In this document: positions 35,522-49,521 of the stretch, in pieces
How positions within the stretch are numbered: the stretch's first letter is position 1
Layout: each line of letters starts with the position of its first letter
Program-made: the position numbers and the translations under genes
Notes under the pieces: model-generated
The model's input: the letters and a program-made list of their open reading frames with translations, nothing else
What the model was told of the DNA's origin: nothing
Database searches by the model: none
Source: Diphasiastrum complanatum
Lineage: Eukaryota; Streptophyta; Lycopodiopsida; Lycopodiales; Lycopodiaceae
Reading direction: 5' to 3'
DNA: 64,000 nucleotides
NCBI GenBank assembly: GCA_029204225.1
Contig: MU832197.1
Location: 1-64,000 of the forward strand

Positions 35522-35680
35522 CAATTTTTGGAGAGCCCTTTTTGATAATTTGGAAACAACTCTCAAATTCGCTTCTTCCTTCCATCCTCAAACAGATGGT
35601 CAAAGTGAGATTACTAATCGAACCATCATAGATTTGTTGAGAAGTTATGTAAGTGATTAAAAGACTCAATGGGAGTGTTC
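35502..35680 (+). pseudogene. Gypsy integrase core fragment fused out of frame to the protease
   Basis: Reads RDTRFTSNFWRALF, then SSFHPQTDGQSEITNR with the catalytic Glu, then LLRSYVSD and a TAA (35658-35660), continuing KTQWE. It starts inside the SDRD block, so the first catalytic Asp and zinc finger are gone. The junction with the protease lies at about 35,495-35,502. Confidence 0.8.
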
Positions 35681-35740
35681 TAACCCTCTTTGACAGGCAG
35701 AAGGGTTGCTCATCGACTAAATCTATGACCCTACTGTTGT

Positions 35741-36012
35741 GCATGGAACTCATAGTGTATTGGAGGGTGCCATTTTCCATCTATATGAGGGGAGGAGGGT
35801 GCTCATAGAGAGGGGGAGAGATCTCTCTTGTTTGTTATGCTTATGCTCTAGTGTGGCTACTAGTGTATAGAGTGTTTTCTTGTGTGTAGTATGCTTAGGG
35901 TTTGGATCTTGCTTATGGTATGGGACATTAGTAGAGTTTGGGTCTTGAGTATGCTATGGTGTGTGGTGGTATGCTTGTGGTTAGTTATTGGTTAGCAAGG
36001 TGGTGCTAGATT
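35741..36012. repeat. Dispersed repeat copy B
   Basis: Alignable over its whole length with 5613-5900 (for example ATGGTATGGGACAT, GAGTATGCTATGG, TGGTATGCTTGTG). It follows the Gypsy integrase relic and precedes the Copia element, so in both places it borders retroelement debris. Confidence 0.7.
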
Positions 36013-36601
36013 AGCCTAGATGCAAGATTGCATGTGCTAGTTGAGAAGTTTTCACACGTATGAACCAGTTGCAAGAACAAAGGATCAAGAGAATGAATGA
36101 TTGCACACTAAACTAGCTTCTATTCCAAAAACAACGAGATGGAAAACATTGGAAAGCTAGTTAGCATGAGGCAAGAGCATTCATCACAATCTAACTATCA
36201 TTACACCTCAAATGGATCGAATGGAAGCTTTACTTGAAGAAGTGTATCCTTGTGGTACAAAGCCACCTTATTCATAATACAAGAGGCCTTCTAGAACTCG
36301 TGGAGAGAGAGAGAACAATCTAGATGCCACATTGCCTCTACCTCTCTACAAAGAGAGATGGATAAGACTTGAGAATCTCTCTTTTTGAGAATCCTTTGAC
36401 CTACAAGAGTAGCCTCAAATGCTTCTTGATAGGTTCTAGACCTACACATCACTATGAAGACAAAAAACTAACTTGACTCTAATTGGAAAGTTATTAGACT
36501 AGTCTACCTCAAGTTTGGACAAACCCCAAAACTTGAATCTCTAAGTTAAATATTATTTTAATTTTACAATATTTTCACACTCCTTAAAATACAAATAATA
36601 T
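36013..36601 (-). repeat. Probable 3' LTR region of the minus-strand Copia element
   Basis: Directly downstream of the Copia RNase H on the minus strand is a purine stretch (AAGGAGTG) followed by TGAAAATATTGTAAAA. This fits a polypurine tract and an LTR start near 36,585. A matching 5' LTR was not found above 38,913, so the assignment rests on position alone. Confidence 0.4.
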
Positions 36602-37300
36602 TTACAATACTAAGGACTCAAAGATCAAGCCAAGATTTGATCTATATCTTTCAAAGTCCTTTATAGCTAGAGGCTTGTTGAGTACATCTGCATAACAATT
36701 TGAAGTTGATACATGCTCAAGGAGAATCTCACCATCCATAACTTTTTCTCTTACATAGTGGTGCTCTACCTCTATGTGTTTACTTCTTGCATGGAAGACT
36801 GGATTACTTGCAAGATATTGGGCCGAGATGCTATCACATTTGATGCCTAGTAATCTTTTGATCCAAATGACTTCCTTTGTTGTGATAGTCAAAGCCTTGT
36901 ACTCGGCTTCACGTGAGGATAAGGAGATAGTGTCTTGCTTCTTAGATTGCCAAGAGACAAGATTACCTCCCAAAAATATTGTATAAGCACTTGTGGACTT
37001 TCTATCCACCTTATCACCTGCAAAATCCAAATCTGAAAAGGCAACAAGGCTTAAATCATGTCTTTTAAAACAAAGTCCATAGTCTTGAGTAGATGCAACA
37101 TATCTCAAGATCCTCTTCCCCTTTTTCCAATCATGGATCTTTGGATTTTGCATGCTTTGACTAAGCTTATGCACACTAAAACTAAGATCAGCCCTAGTGA
37201 TAGTGAGCCATATTAAAGAGCCTATTAGACTTCTAAAAAGTGTGATGTCCTCAAACGATGCTTCCTCACAAGTTTTAGTGTCTTTAACATTAGACTCCAT
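36602..37300 (-). pseudogene. Copia RT end and RNase H
   Basis: Opens with the RT connection (YRSLIGSLIWLT-like: FRSLIGSLIWLTITRADL), followed by RNase H motifs VAFSDLDFAGD, KKQDTISLSSREAEYKAL, SKHIEVEHHYVREK and NCYADVLNKPL (normally ADVLTKPL). The family's catalytic residues are mostly present. An SDxDxAGD variant replaces SDADWAGD. It ends at a stop at 36602. Confidence 0.85.
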
Positions 37301-38324
37301 AGGAGTATCTATGCTTTTGCACCTGCATTTTAAACTTCTTAAGCATAGATCTTACATAACTTTCTTGAGAAATGAAAGCTAAGTCATTAGAGATCTTAAT
37401 CTCTAATCCAAGTACATGATGTAAAAATCCAAGATCTTGCATTTTGAATTCCTTTCCTAAGGAGATCTTGGTATCAACAAGTAAATCCATGTTGCTTCCA
37501 CATAATGAAATGTCATCAACATAAATAAGCAACATGATTATATCATTACCAACATATTTAAGATATAATGATGGATCATATGAACTAATCTTGAAACCAA
37601 TAGAAAGAAGGTAAGTGTTCAACCTCTCATACCAAGCCCTTGGAGCTTGTTTCAAGCCATAAAGACTTTTCAAAAGTAAGCATACTTTTGACCCTTTGCC
37701 ATTCACAACAAAACCTGGAGGTTGATGCATATATATTTCTTCTTCTAATTAACCATTTAAGAAAGCATCGGAAACATCAAGTTGAAGCATTTTCCAATCA
37801 TAAAAGCAACAAATAGTAATGAGAATATTAATGATTACCATCTTTGCTACGGGAGCAAAGGTTTCTTCATAATCTATGTCTTTGATTTGGGCATAGCCTT
37901 TAGCACAAAGCCTTGCTTTGAATTTATTGATTGATCCATCATTCTTGAGCTTGATTTTATAGACCCACTTGCATCCAATGACATGCTTGTCATTAGGTGG
38001 ATCTACAAGCTGTCAAGTCTCATTTTGCATCAAAGCTTCATACTCGGCCTCCATAGCTTTGATCCAATCCTTTGATTGAAGAGCTTCCTCCACACTTGAT
38101 GGTTCTTCAATGGAAGTGTGAAAAGCATGTAGAGAACTTGAATCCTCCACTTGTTTGCCTTTTTCCAAGTAGGTGAGTCTTCTAGGCTCGGATCTCTCTC
38201 GGGTTGATCTTCTTGGAGTCATTGGTAGACTCGGCTTCTCTTGTGATCTTGGCCCCAACAAGTCTTCATCTTGATCAATATGAAGAGACTCCTCCTTGAT
38301 GAAGCTCTTGAGATCCCTGCACAT
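37290..38324 (-). pseudogene. Copia reverse transcriptase with linker, several stops
   Basis: From 38,324 the linker reads RRSTRERSEPRRL, then SVEEALQSKDWIKAMEAEYEAL, the RVT_2 entry. 37,731-38,012 continues GCKWVYKIK, ARLCAKGYAQ and LDVSDAFLNG with at least two stops. 37290-37730 holds PPGF, LLKSLYGLKQAPRAWYERL and the catalytic box MLLIYVDDISL. The fold is complete but not translatable. Confidence 0.85.
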
Positions 38325-38913
38325 TGTCCTTCATGTACATTCGATCTTCGTGGAAGATCACATCTCTACTTATCATAGTTTGATTAGTAGATGGAACAAA
38401 AATCCTATAGGCTTTACTTGAGTAGCCTATCATAATGCCTTTAAGAGCATTAGCATCTTCTTTTTTTCTTGTTTCAAGAGGTACATGTACAAAGCATACA
38501 CATCTAAAAGTTCTAAGACGATTGACCTCGGGTTTCCTTCCATACAACTTTTCATAAGGTGAAATATCTTCTATAGCATTATTTGGCAAAAGATTGCAAA
38601 GATAGTTAGCACATCCTATTGCTTCTCCCCAAAAATCTTTAGAAAGAGAGGCTTCTTGAGCATTGACACAAGAGCTAATCTCTCTAAGAACTTCATTAGA
38701 GACATTTAGCTTTAAAACATGAAGAGCAACACGTGATCTTTTCTTGAATTTGGGAATTTCTTGAGGATTAGTAGGCTCCTCCTCATTCCCATTCACTATA
38801 TCTATTAGATCTTGAAGTACAAGAATGGATTCTATCCTCACTTTCCATGTACCATAATTTGTAGAAGTGAGTCTCTCACTTTGTTCTATTAGATAAGATC
38901 CCATTGAAGTCAT
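38275..38913 (-). pseudogene. In-frame fusion of Copia gag N-terminus to integrase C-terminal region
   Basis: 212 codons from the gag ATG at 38913. Residues 1-84 match the gag of the Copia fragment at 3319 (MTSMGSYLIEQSERLTSTNY, NVSNEVLREISSC). At about residue 85 the sequence passes without a stop into LSKDFWGEA, SPYEKLYGRKPEV and RCVCFVHVP of the integrase/GKGY region. The deletion removed the rest of gag, protease and the DDE core while keeping the frame. Confidence 0.85.
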
Positions 38914-40496
38914 GCCTAGAGAATTGATTTTGGCTTACTAAATGAATGTTTTCAGAGGTTCAAAACTAATCAAATGTAAACTATTGATCTCTTGGAATCA
39001 AGTAACAAATGATTGAGAACTCAAAGAAGGCCAAAAATAACAATTTCTAGGTGCTAGTCAAAATTTGCACTTAATTTTTCAAAGCAAAAGTGGATGAAGT
39101 AAATCTGAGTTCACACGTGTGAAATAGCTTGAAAAAGTCAGATTTATCATTTAGAAAGTTTCATCCGTTCATAGGATCATAAATCCAAACAATGCTTCTT
39201 AGATTGAAGAAAATTGAAAAATAGTCAAAATTTGCTATTTTGACTCCTACAATAAAGGATCTTTGATAGTACAGCCTTCAAGCATGTAAAACTCTGTTTT
39301 TCTTCTTCAATATGCCTCAATTTGAGTGCAAAGAAATCTCCTTAGGATCCACCAATCCTCTTGAGATCACTTGCATCACAATCTACACTTGATTAGCTTT
39401 CCATTCATATGCAACATGGATGGAAAAGATGAGAAGTAACATAGCCCCCCCATTCTATCTTGATTAGAGACCTCACACATGCTGCTACAGTAGGCTGTAC
39501 AGCTCTGAAATCAGAGAAAAAGATACATTAATAAGTGATGATGAGAGTGGATCTAGTTAGCTCAAAATCGAGTGCTAGTAAGAGGCAAAATTTCACCAAC
39601 AATGATGAGAAGTCATTCCATTTTACAAAGCAATGATTTTACGTGTATTCTCCTATCAAGGTCTGATACGATGAGAACGAACTAGCTTTCTTGGTCTGGA
39701 AATATTGAAAATCACTTTCATTTGTTCTAATGAATGTAGCTATATCACTAACCACGGCTTATTTTCTGGTGATTTGGAACAAATTCTAAGGCTCGAATCA
39801 AAATACACCTGATTTTTCAATCAATGCAGCTAAGCCTTAATGATTTGAGTATAAATGACATTCAAGTTGTGGATGGAGAGCCTGGATCTTCAATCTACAT
39901 CTTATGATGCACAACTTCTATAGTAAAGGTCTAGGAACGGCTTCATGGGTACACCAGAGCTTGTGAGCATTCAGCTATTTGTCTAACTTTTGCATAAGCA
40001 TTAGCAACGTGAGGTACTGCGATGATATGTTGACGATATGAATTGAAGATATGCATAACAGTACATATGAGCTACAGGGACAAATGATCGGAGAGCTCTA
40101 ACCCACATGCACAATCGTTCCTCGCTCGTCTGCTCCATAGGAAAACTAAAATCTGCAAATGAGGCTGAAACGTTCAGTAGCTTAGTAGATCTTTTCAAGG
40201 CCATGAACAATTTCTATGATTTGTTTTAATCACTTGTGTGCATTTTGTTTATGTTTCAAAAGATGCACAAAATGGTGAAAATGTTATAAATTTTTCTAAT
40301 AAATAAGAACTCTAATAAAATAAGTACTAACACAAAGTAGTATAATACGTGGCATTATACACAGATATATAATATGGTAAATATACTATATTTTAAAATA
40401 AAATACGTATTATATGCAACTATGAATATTTTTTTGGAAAAATGTTATCCTTCCCTGAATAATAGCTTTGGATCTGTGGCCGTCTCCAACTATAAC
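38914..40496. other. Upstream of the Copia fusion, no gene recognised
   Basis: AT-rich with no domain. A GCTCTGA block near 39,500 only loosely recalls a primer-binding site. An LTR for the Copia element would be expected here, but nothing matches 36,013-36,601. Confidence 0.4.
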
Positions 40497-40666
40497 GAAC
40501 TCACCATGCTCTAGATTGGAAGAAATCTAAGTTGATCAAGAATTACATTTAGATCTCGCAATATATTTGCACAACTTGATTGAACTCACCATGCTCTAGA
40601 TTGGAAGAAAGCTAAGTTGATCAAGAATTACATTTAGATCTCGCAATATATTTGCACAACTTGATT
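40497..40666. repeat. 85-bp tandem duplication
   Basis: Units 40497-40581 and 40582-40666 start GAACTCACCATGCTCTAG and differ at one base (GAAATCTAAG/GAAAGCTAAG). It ends 8 bp before the solo LTR. Confidence 0.9.
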
Positions 40667-40674
40667 TTGGAGTC

Positions 40675-41579
40675 TGTTGTAAAGTTGACTCGGGTGCACC
40701 AAGGTGCCCTGTAAGACTCTAAGGGGTGACACTCCCTAAAGGTCCCAGAGTGAGTTAGGAAGTCAAGGATTGAGCCTCCGACATGTGGTGTGCCAGCCAC
40801 ATAGTTACAAGTCATGAGCTAGCTCTGGAGCTCGAGTCATGGCCTAGTCATGAGCCAAGTTGATTCTGCCTTTAAGACGGCTCCCGGGACCCATGTCCGG
40901 GAGCCAAACTGATTCTGCCAGGATTGCCAAGCTTAACTAGCAAAATAAAAACTAAGTCCAAAAAAGCATGCTTTACTAGAAAGTACTATATTCCAGGACA
41001 GAGGGGGGGCATCGAATCACACCAGAACTATAGCGAGAGTCCGGGGCAGACAAAAACTTGGGCAGCTCAACCAACGCCAGGTCTCAGCTCCCTCCACCAA
41101 CATGAGCCAGGCACAATGCCCAGCACGTGTTGGTGGCCCCGAGACCAGTCAGTCTATGTATGAATGTAACCTCTTCCAAATTTAATGAAGTTGATCCTTG
41201 GGGATGATTACCATTTCGGTTTTGCCTCCGGGACTGGTGCAAGTGGAAGGACCCTTACTACAACCTTTTTGCGTCGAGGGTGCCTAAGGGTCCACGTCAC
41301 CGACGTGTGGCTCGCTGCTATGCCATTCGGTCAGTTTGGCGACCACTATGCCTTGAGTTTCATGTGTGACTTGTCTTTGCCTTTGGTTACCTTTTGGGGA
41401 CGGATTCTAAGTTGGCTTTCAGTTTGGTTGGGATTCCAGTTTTCTTATGTCTGAATGGTTAAGCTTGTTATGTTTCTAAGTTGGCTTTTACATAAGTGCA
41501 TGATGGATGAATGTTAAACTTAAGTGCGTGTTGGGAAAACTGCTCAAGTCCCAGTGCCCTTTGAGGCGTCGGCGCAACA
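40675..41579 (+). repeat. Solo LTR of the chromovirus family
   Basis: 905 bp, starting TGTTGTAAAG and ending GGCGCAACA, clearly homologous to 13707-14624 but with many substitutions and small indels. No primer-binding site follows and no polypurine tract precedes, so it is an LTR left by recombination. The flanking 5-mers GAGTC (40670-40674) and TAGTC (41580-41584) match at four of five bases. The GC hairpin of the LTR is conserved at 40,881-40,907. Confidence 0.9.
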
Positions 41580-41580
41580 T

Positions 41581-42802
<1,222 letters not shown>

Positions 42803-42817
42803 ATCTCTCACATCTCA

Positions 42818-43640
<823 letters not shown>

Positions 43641-45029
43641 GGAGGGTTGTCCGTGCCATAGGAAAGCTAATTGTGCAGCTGTTGTGAAATCGCATTATGA
43701 AAAGTTTGGTTCTCACATAAAAGGAGGACTTGGGGTGGTAGGCTGCTCATCATACGGGTAGGGGGTTGTGAGGAAAAAAATTGGGTAAACTCCTTTGTCG
43801 AATTTCGACAAGTAAAAAGGCAATATAGGACACCTTCACATTCAATAGTCTAAATTTTTGGGCGTCTTGGAATGTTTTTAATATATATTTCTTGTATTAA
43901 GCTTTTGTATAAGATAAAGTCTCAAAGTGGGAAACCTAGAAAGACCTTCGATTTTAGAAATTGTTTGTATGTAATTTTTGCATTCCAGATAAGCAAAACG
44001 ATTGAATAATTGTTGACATCTTCAGAGCCTATAGAAGTTGTTAACTAGTTTTTTTGAGAAACAAAAACTAATCTACAGCATGTTAGAAGTCCAAGAATCA
44101 AGAAGCCAACTAGTCTTTTGATTCTTGGACATCCCAAAAACATCAAGAACTAGAATGTTAGAGAATATGCAAGATTTATGCCACATTTCTAGCCTATTTA
44201 GTTTACTTGAATGTTGGCTCCTACATTAATCCACAAGGAAACATGAAATATAATCCACAACTAGGAAAGCAAGAAAACTAATCCACTCTAAATCCACAAC
44301 CACACACAATATGAATGGAAGGGCATTGTCATAGGGGCATCACTCAAGAAAACCATCATGATCAAGGAGCTCAATGGATGCATCTAACTCATGGAGGCTC
44401 TTCTCATTTCAGCATGGAGTTGATACAATACACAAAAAAAATAATGCTCTCCACTAGAGGTCACCATCAAAAGGTGGCTCACTCTACTTTCTTTAAGAGG
44501 GGTCTACTTGCATTTATTACATTTGCCTAGAAATACTAGTTCCTACATCATTCCATCTTTCTGGATTCACCATGAGGCTTACACAGTTATGGCTTGTTAT
44601 TACTAACTAGCATTTCTCGGCTCTCATACTCGGCTCTCAGTCTTCATTCGTCTCGTCTTCCTACTTACTCTTGAGTGTGCTAGTAGTAAGCATGACATTT
44701 TCATTCATAAGTTGAAAGATTTTTACTTCATTTTCAAAGGGGCATATTGTGAACCTTGTATGAGAGTAAGTGAATCATCCTTGAAGGACACTTATACCCA
44801 TACAAGAGTATTTGGCCTCATTAGTTTCAAGTTCAACAAGTATGTAATGCAAATTGCTAGTGGTAATCAATTGTGGACTAGTAAATTTGGTATAAATAAT
44901 CTTGGTGATTGTTTTGTTGACTTGATCATACTCACCACATACATCAAGAACATGTTAATTATGTTGTTTTAATGCATGTAATTATTATTGATCCAGGATA
45001 GTCTCATCAAGCTAAATTGTGAGGAGGAG
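43641..45029. other. No recognised gene; may include internal sequence of an LTR element
   Basis: Short open frames (44315-44530, 44712-44972) show no family pattern. The last bases before 45030 are a purine tract (GTGAGGAGGAG), the usual mark of the 3' end of a retrotransposon interior. Confidence 0.35.
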
Positions 45030-45438
45030 TGTTGAAATTACACTAGCTTGACCGTTTTTGGTCACATGCATTGTAATTGGCAAGAAGGCCACGTAAATAG
45101 ATGCCACACGTGCCAAATCACATAGGATGCTCTCCAGAGACTTCATTCCTCATATTACATTGTGATAGCATCTTTGAAATGAGGCCAAAGTGTGCTTAGA
45201 TAAGCTAGAGAAACTCTAGGAGCTAAAAATAGCATCTTTTACATTGTTTTTGGATCTTGAGATCTTGATCTCATATTAGGGTGGATCCAATGACCTATTA
45301 GGTTAGATGTTAGGGTTAGGTTATGATATGTACAGAGATGCCCTAAAACGTTCAGATCCAAGCTTGAAATGTATAAATGTATGATGGGATCTCCATTCAA
45401 ACATGAAAAAAAATCGAGTTTTTCCACTTCTATCAACA
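45030..45438 (+). repeat. LTR-like segment, 409 bp
   Basis: It starts TGTTGAAATT directly after a polypurine tract (45019-45029) and ends TATCAACA, giving inverted ends TGTTGA/TCAACA. No second copy lies in the window, so it is an inferred 3' LTR of a truncated element. Confidence 0.5.
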
Positions 45439-45717
45439 TTGTCTTTGGGTGGCGAGTTCTAGCTATTGGATGTGAGTGATTTTATGCATTAATTACTTGC
45501 TTTGGAAGGTACTGAAGTTGTTTACAGGTCTAAGAAGTTTGCTGCACTTTACTTCAGCATATTTGATCAAATCTATGTGCCTATTGTGGAGGTAAATGCC
45601 AAATTGACTAGTTTTGGTAACTAGGCTTGATTCTAGCTCATAGTTTGGATCTAGATCTTTGATTTGTGCATTCTCCATCACTTTTAGGATTGATTGGGAT
45701 TCATTTTGCTATGAAAT

Positions 45718-46390
45718 TTTGACAAGCCTCTCCTTTTCTCTTTTTCCCTTTTATACCTTTCTCTCTTTCTAAAAACTTCTCTTTCTATGAATTTCTAAAG
45801 TCACATGTTCTCTCTAGAAATTTCTAAATGCACATGTTTTTTTCAAGCATTTCAAATGCACTTCAAATGCGCTTCAAATAAATTTTAGGGCAAAAGTGGA
45901 CCAATGAGGATAGACAAAACCCTTTTTGTCTATCATTGCCCACATTCTCTCTGTCGCGCTCTCTCTGCCCCTCTAGATGAAAAAAGATGGGCCATATATA
46001 GGGCCCAAAATGGCCCAAACATCAGCTGAATGGCAATTACGTATAAGAATATTAGGAAGGTGAGATTTCGAAAAATTCCCATTAGCTTGAGATTTTCACC
46101 CAGACTGCACTGCTTGGAATTTCTTGATTGATTGCAAACATCATGTAATAAGTTGCTGGAGCTATGACATTATTGGTAGGAGCAATGACTGTAGCGAGTA
46201 CTCACTAAATTAATCTCTCGTGGTGCTGTGGGCATAGAAAAACCTATAGTAAAAGTTATTCAATAGGAAACAATACCTGTTGGAGAGTTTATAGTCGTGG
46301 GTTTAAGGTTGTTGTTTGTGACGTTAACATAATCAGGTGAAAATGCTTCTATGCGTAATCATGTTGGGAACTCGCTAGTCAACGTGAGCC
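45718..46390 (+). repeat. Dispersed repeat family C, copy 2
   Basis: Parallels copy 1 from CCTCTCCTTTTCTC to TTGGGAACTCGCTAGTCAACG. The TC array is absent. About 38 bp before the end (CATAATCAGG to AATCATG) are present here and missing in copy 1. The TATATAGGGCCCAAAA box is kept. Confidence 0.8.
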
Positions 46391-46394
46391 CCCA

Positions 46395-47327
46395 TTGGTA
46401 GCAATAGTGGCAATTAAAGTGATTGAAGTTGGACCAAATTATTCAAATCGAGACGTATTAATCGTTACAGATGGATTTGATGAGAAAGGAAAAATTGGTG
46501 TAAGCTACAAAGAAAGAATCAACGATACTCCTAAAACAAGATGTATTTGTTGTGATAGATTATTTTTCAATTTCCAAGTCAGTACTCAAAAGAATAATCA
46601 ATCACTTAGAAAAATTAAAATCATTTCACAAAAAACAAATAAATGACATTCATGTACAAAAAATATGCATTGCAAAGCTACAATATCAAAAGAAATGTTG
46701 TCTGGATATGCATTACCAATGAACTATTCCACCAACAAGGCAATGAGCAAAGTAAATGAACTTAATGACTTAGAAGAACGCTTGGTATCACCACAGATTG
46801 CATTCTCACAAATAAGAGATCTCTCATTTGAAGGACAATTGAGCATTATCGAAAGTATTATCAATGTCAGTGCAAATCTAGATCAAGTACAAAATGTATT
46901 ACCCAGATTCATGGATGAAAGTGCCTCCGTAGTTGTTGCACTACGATGCAAAATGCAATACAAGTCTTCATATATGAGCGAAATCGTAAGACCAATCATA
47001 TTGATGCAAGCTTTACAACAATTATGTCATACGCCATTATACAAGGAATGCAATGTCAAAATCAATAATGATTGGATAACGCATTTTCACGACTACAGAC
47101 CATGACATAGAAGAAGATGAAACTCTACAAACAAACAATTCTGAAGATGAGGAAAACGAAGTCGATGATGAAGATTTGGAAAAAGACACTCTCATCCACA
47201 ATTTCACAAGCGCGTGGATTATGAAAATTGCTACAAAGCAATCGCTCCATGCGAGGGTCAGAGTCCAATAGGATTGTATCAAGTTAATGAACTCCTTGCA
47301 TCCATCTCAAGCCTTGATTCCTTATAA
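46395..47327 (+). pseudogene. Helitron-type polyprotein N-terminal relic
   Basis: The frame 46395-46646 ends with a CX2C cluster (RCICCDRLFFNFQV). After one TGA the same frame (46665-47105) gives LNDLEERLVSPQIAFSQIRDL, a GQLSI block, VLPRFMDESASVVVALRCKM and the YKSSYMSEIVRP segment. These match the conserved region ahead of the rolling-circle initiator in Helitrons (the DUF6570-type domain). A frameshift later comes IAPCEGQSPIGLYQV (47,228-47,280), like the Helitron APGEG.xP block. Rep HUH motifs and the PIF1 helicase are not found. An autonomous Helitron would encode a Rep-helicase for rolling-circle transposition. Family assignment is from remembered patterns. Confidence 0.65.
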
Positions 47328-49521
47328 GAAAAAATCTAGACAATGAAAAAATCTAGACAAGAGAGGTCTACCAAGTTATCCACCTCCTCTCTCAAGATTT
47401 TCAATATACACACTCTTGGTTCGAATCGTCGAATAGACCAAAATTCTTGTAAGGGCCTCTTCATATGTCAATCACAGCATGAAACAATATCAATACACAT
47501 ATTGAGGACTACCAAAAATGGAATTAGAAACCAACATATTGTGTAAAAATGTCCATCTCAACAATTCCAACAGGACCTATATTTTCTCTATAAGTAAAAG
47601 AAAATACAACCTTAAATTATGGTACAAGAGTTTGGGTACTAAAAGAAACGCTAATTGAGAGTTTGGGTACTAAAAGAAATGTTAACTATGCTATTTGACT
47701 TGTGCATCTTTGATATTGACAAAAATTTGCCCAATCTGAACTTTCCTCACGAGTCTTCTTTTTCTTTCCCAAGTCAAAGAATTGCATTGAAATTAACATC
47801 AAACAAGGTTTGGAAAAGGTATGTAAGCTCATATAAAAGACTACATGACTACATGTGCATTTCCGAAGTGTTTGCTAAACCCATGGCCTTAATAGTGTTA
47901 TCTCACTTTGCTTTTTAATCTGTGAGTGCCTTGACATTAGGAGCATCTTGTGTCTTACTTCGATATACTTTGAACTATTACTTAGCAACTTAATTTTATT
48001 TGGTGCATGTATTTGCATAGTACACAAGAAAATCCTTTATGTTGACATGGGAAGAGCTTTTTTTGATATGATTGTGAGAATCTCACAACCCATTTGATTG
48101 CCAATATATGTATTGATTTCCAATGTGCACTACAAATCACATCAATACAAAAAAGTACTCTATAAATAAGATTTATGGCCTATATACTATAAAGATGATT
48201 GGCCTTCACATTCACCCTTTGCAAAGCCGAGTGGTTTTGATTAGGGCTAATTCTTTTTGGCCAAACTCGGTGAAGAAAAGTTTCTCTTGGGATTTCTTCA
48301 TTCCAGGTTAGTACTCAAAAGTTTTGTTGACATAGCTTCTTTTGGATACTCTGTTACATGTAGATATTATGATGATTAAGACACAAAGGGTCCTTGAATG
48401 ATCATCAGAGGAATGGATTAAATTTATGTATATGCAATGGCCTACTACAATATTCCTACATGCTACTAGGATGCACTTAAAATAATTCTCAAGATTGGAG
48501 ACACATGTACCTCCAAAAGTATTTCATATTTATGTTTTGATATAGATATTTCCATACATTCACGTGGAATAGTTTATGCATAAAAAACATAATGGCAATT
48601 GCTATTTTCATGAAGTTTGCTTCCTTTCCAAAAGTTTGAAATTTTTTGGAAGATTTTTTTATGTTTCAATCATTCTACCATCCACAACTTCATTGCGAAT
48701 AAATAACCTGGTGAATAACATGAATTGGTTTGTGAATCACACTCATGCAAACAATGATTTTTCTACATTCAAGGCAATATAGTTATTGTCAAAAACTAAT
48801 AAAAATGTGCAAGCTTGTGTGTAATTTGATAGAGGTCTAGGTTTGATAAATAAATTGCTGTGAGTTAATGATGTAGCACTCCAAAGCAACGAAACTTAGG
48901 GTTTTATTCTTACGTATCTACAAGAAATTGGAAAATTAAACATCTTCAAACCAAACATGTTGGTAGACTTTCAATTGCACTACAACTTAGACTAAGCACA
49001 AAGTAGCATACCTTTTGTGGAAAAGTTTTTTATAGAGTGCCTGGAAAAATGTTGGATAGATAAGTTCCAATGTTAAAATAATTTCACAACTCAACTCAAC
49101 AATTATGTAGAGCCTAGAGTAGAAGGGTAAAAGTTCCATAGCAGTTTGCAAGATAGACTTCACAACTAGCAAGGAGCAATACAAGATTGTTGCATGGCAG
49201 ATCATAAACCTGACTAGAAAACTTGGTGGCTTGCAGACAGGCACAAATGTTGAATCCTGGAGAAGCAAGGTAGCTAATTAAAATATTCATTTAGAAAGAT
49301 GGCCAATAATTTGAGTATCCGTTGACCAAATGCAATGCATTACAGATCAGAATATGTTTCTTCATATATAGTCAATATACGCCATATAACTCCTCTGAAC
49401 AGTCAATATCCTAAGTAAACTTAAGCATTTTCAATTGCACTCTTAAAAACTCAATGAGTTTGATGAGGAATTGTGTGACTGCAAGCTAGTGACAGGTTCA
49501 CCAGTGAGGCCGAGTATGAAA
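47328..49521. other. Unassigned, 3' side of the monooxygenase gene
   Basis: 47,340-47,550 may still be Helitron debris (NRRIDQN). Beyond that no domain is visible. The monooxygenase 3' UTR on the minus strand must occupy the right end. Confidence 0.4.

Larger units (their letters stand above)
33237..35680 (+). mobile_element. Ty3/Gypsy element with protease joined to integrase
   Basis: Gag (33303-33995), a zinc knuckle (34086-34124), a protease region (34178-35500) and an integrase core piece (35502-35680) stand in the right order. Reverse transcriptase, RNase H and the first half of integrase are absent. No LTR or primer-binding site is recognisable on either side. Confidence 0.8.
36602..38913 (-). 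mobile_element. Ty1/Copia element with gag joined to integrase
   Basis: Minus-strand order: gag N-terminus, integrase C-terminal part, linker, reverse transcriptase, RNase H. The capsid C-terminus, zinc knuckle, protease and integrase catalytic core are deleted. RT is interrupted (stops at 37,731-38,012) and shifts frame into RNase H near 37,290-37,300. Confidence 0.9.

Noticed and set aside
39491-39520. GTACAGCTCTGAAATCA as a primer-binding site for the minus-strand Copia element
   Set aside because: At least three mismatches to the tRNA complement and no LTR beside it.
47655-47918. 87-codon open frame as a gene
   Set aside because: No domain, AT-rich composition, and it begins inside a local duplication (GAGTTTGGGTACTAAAAGAAA twice).
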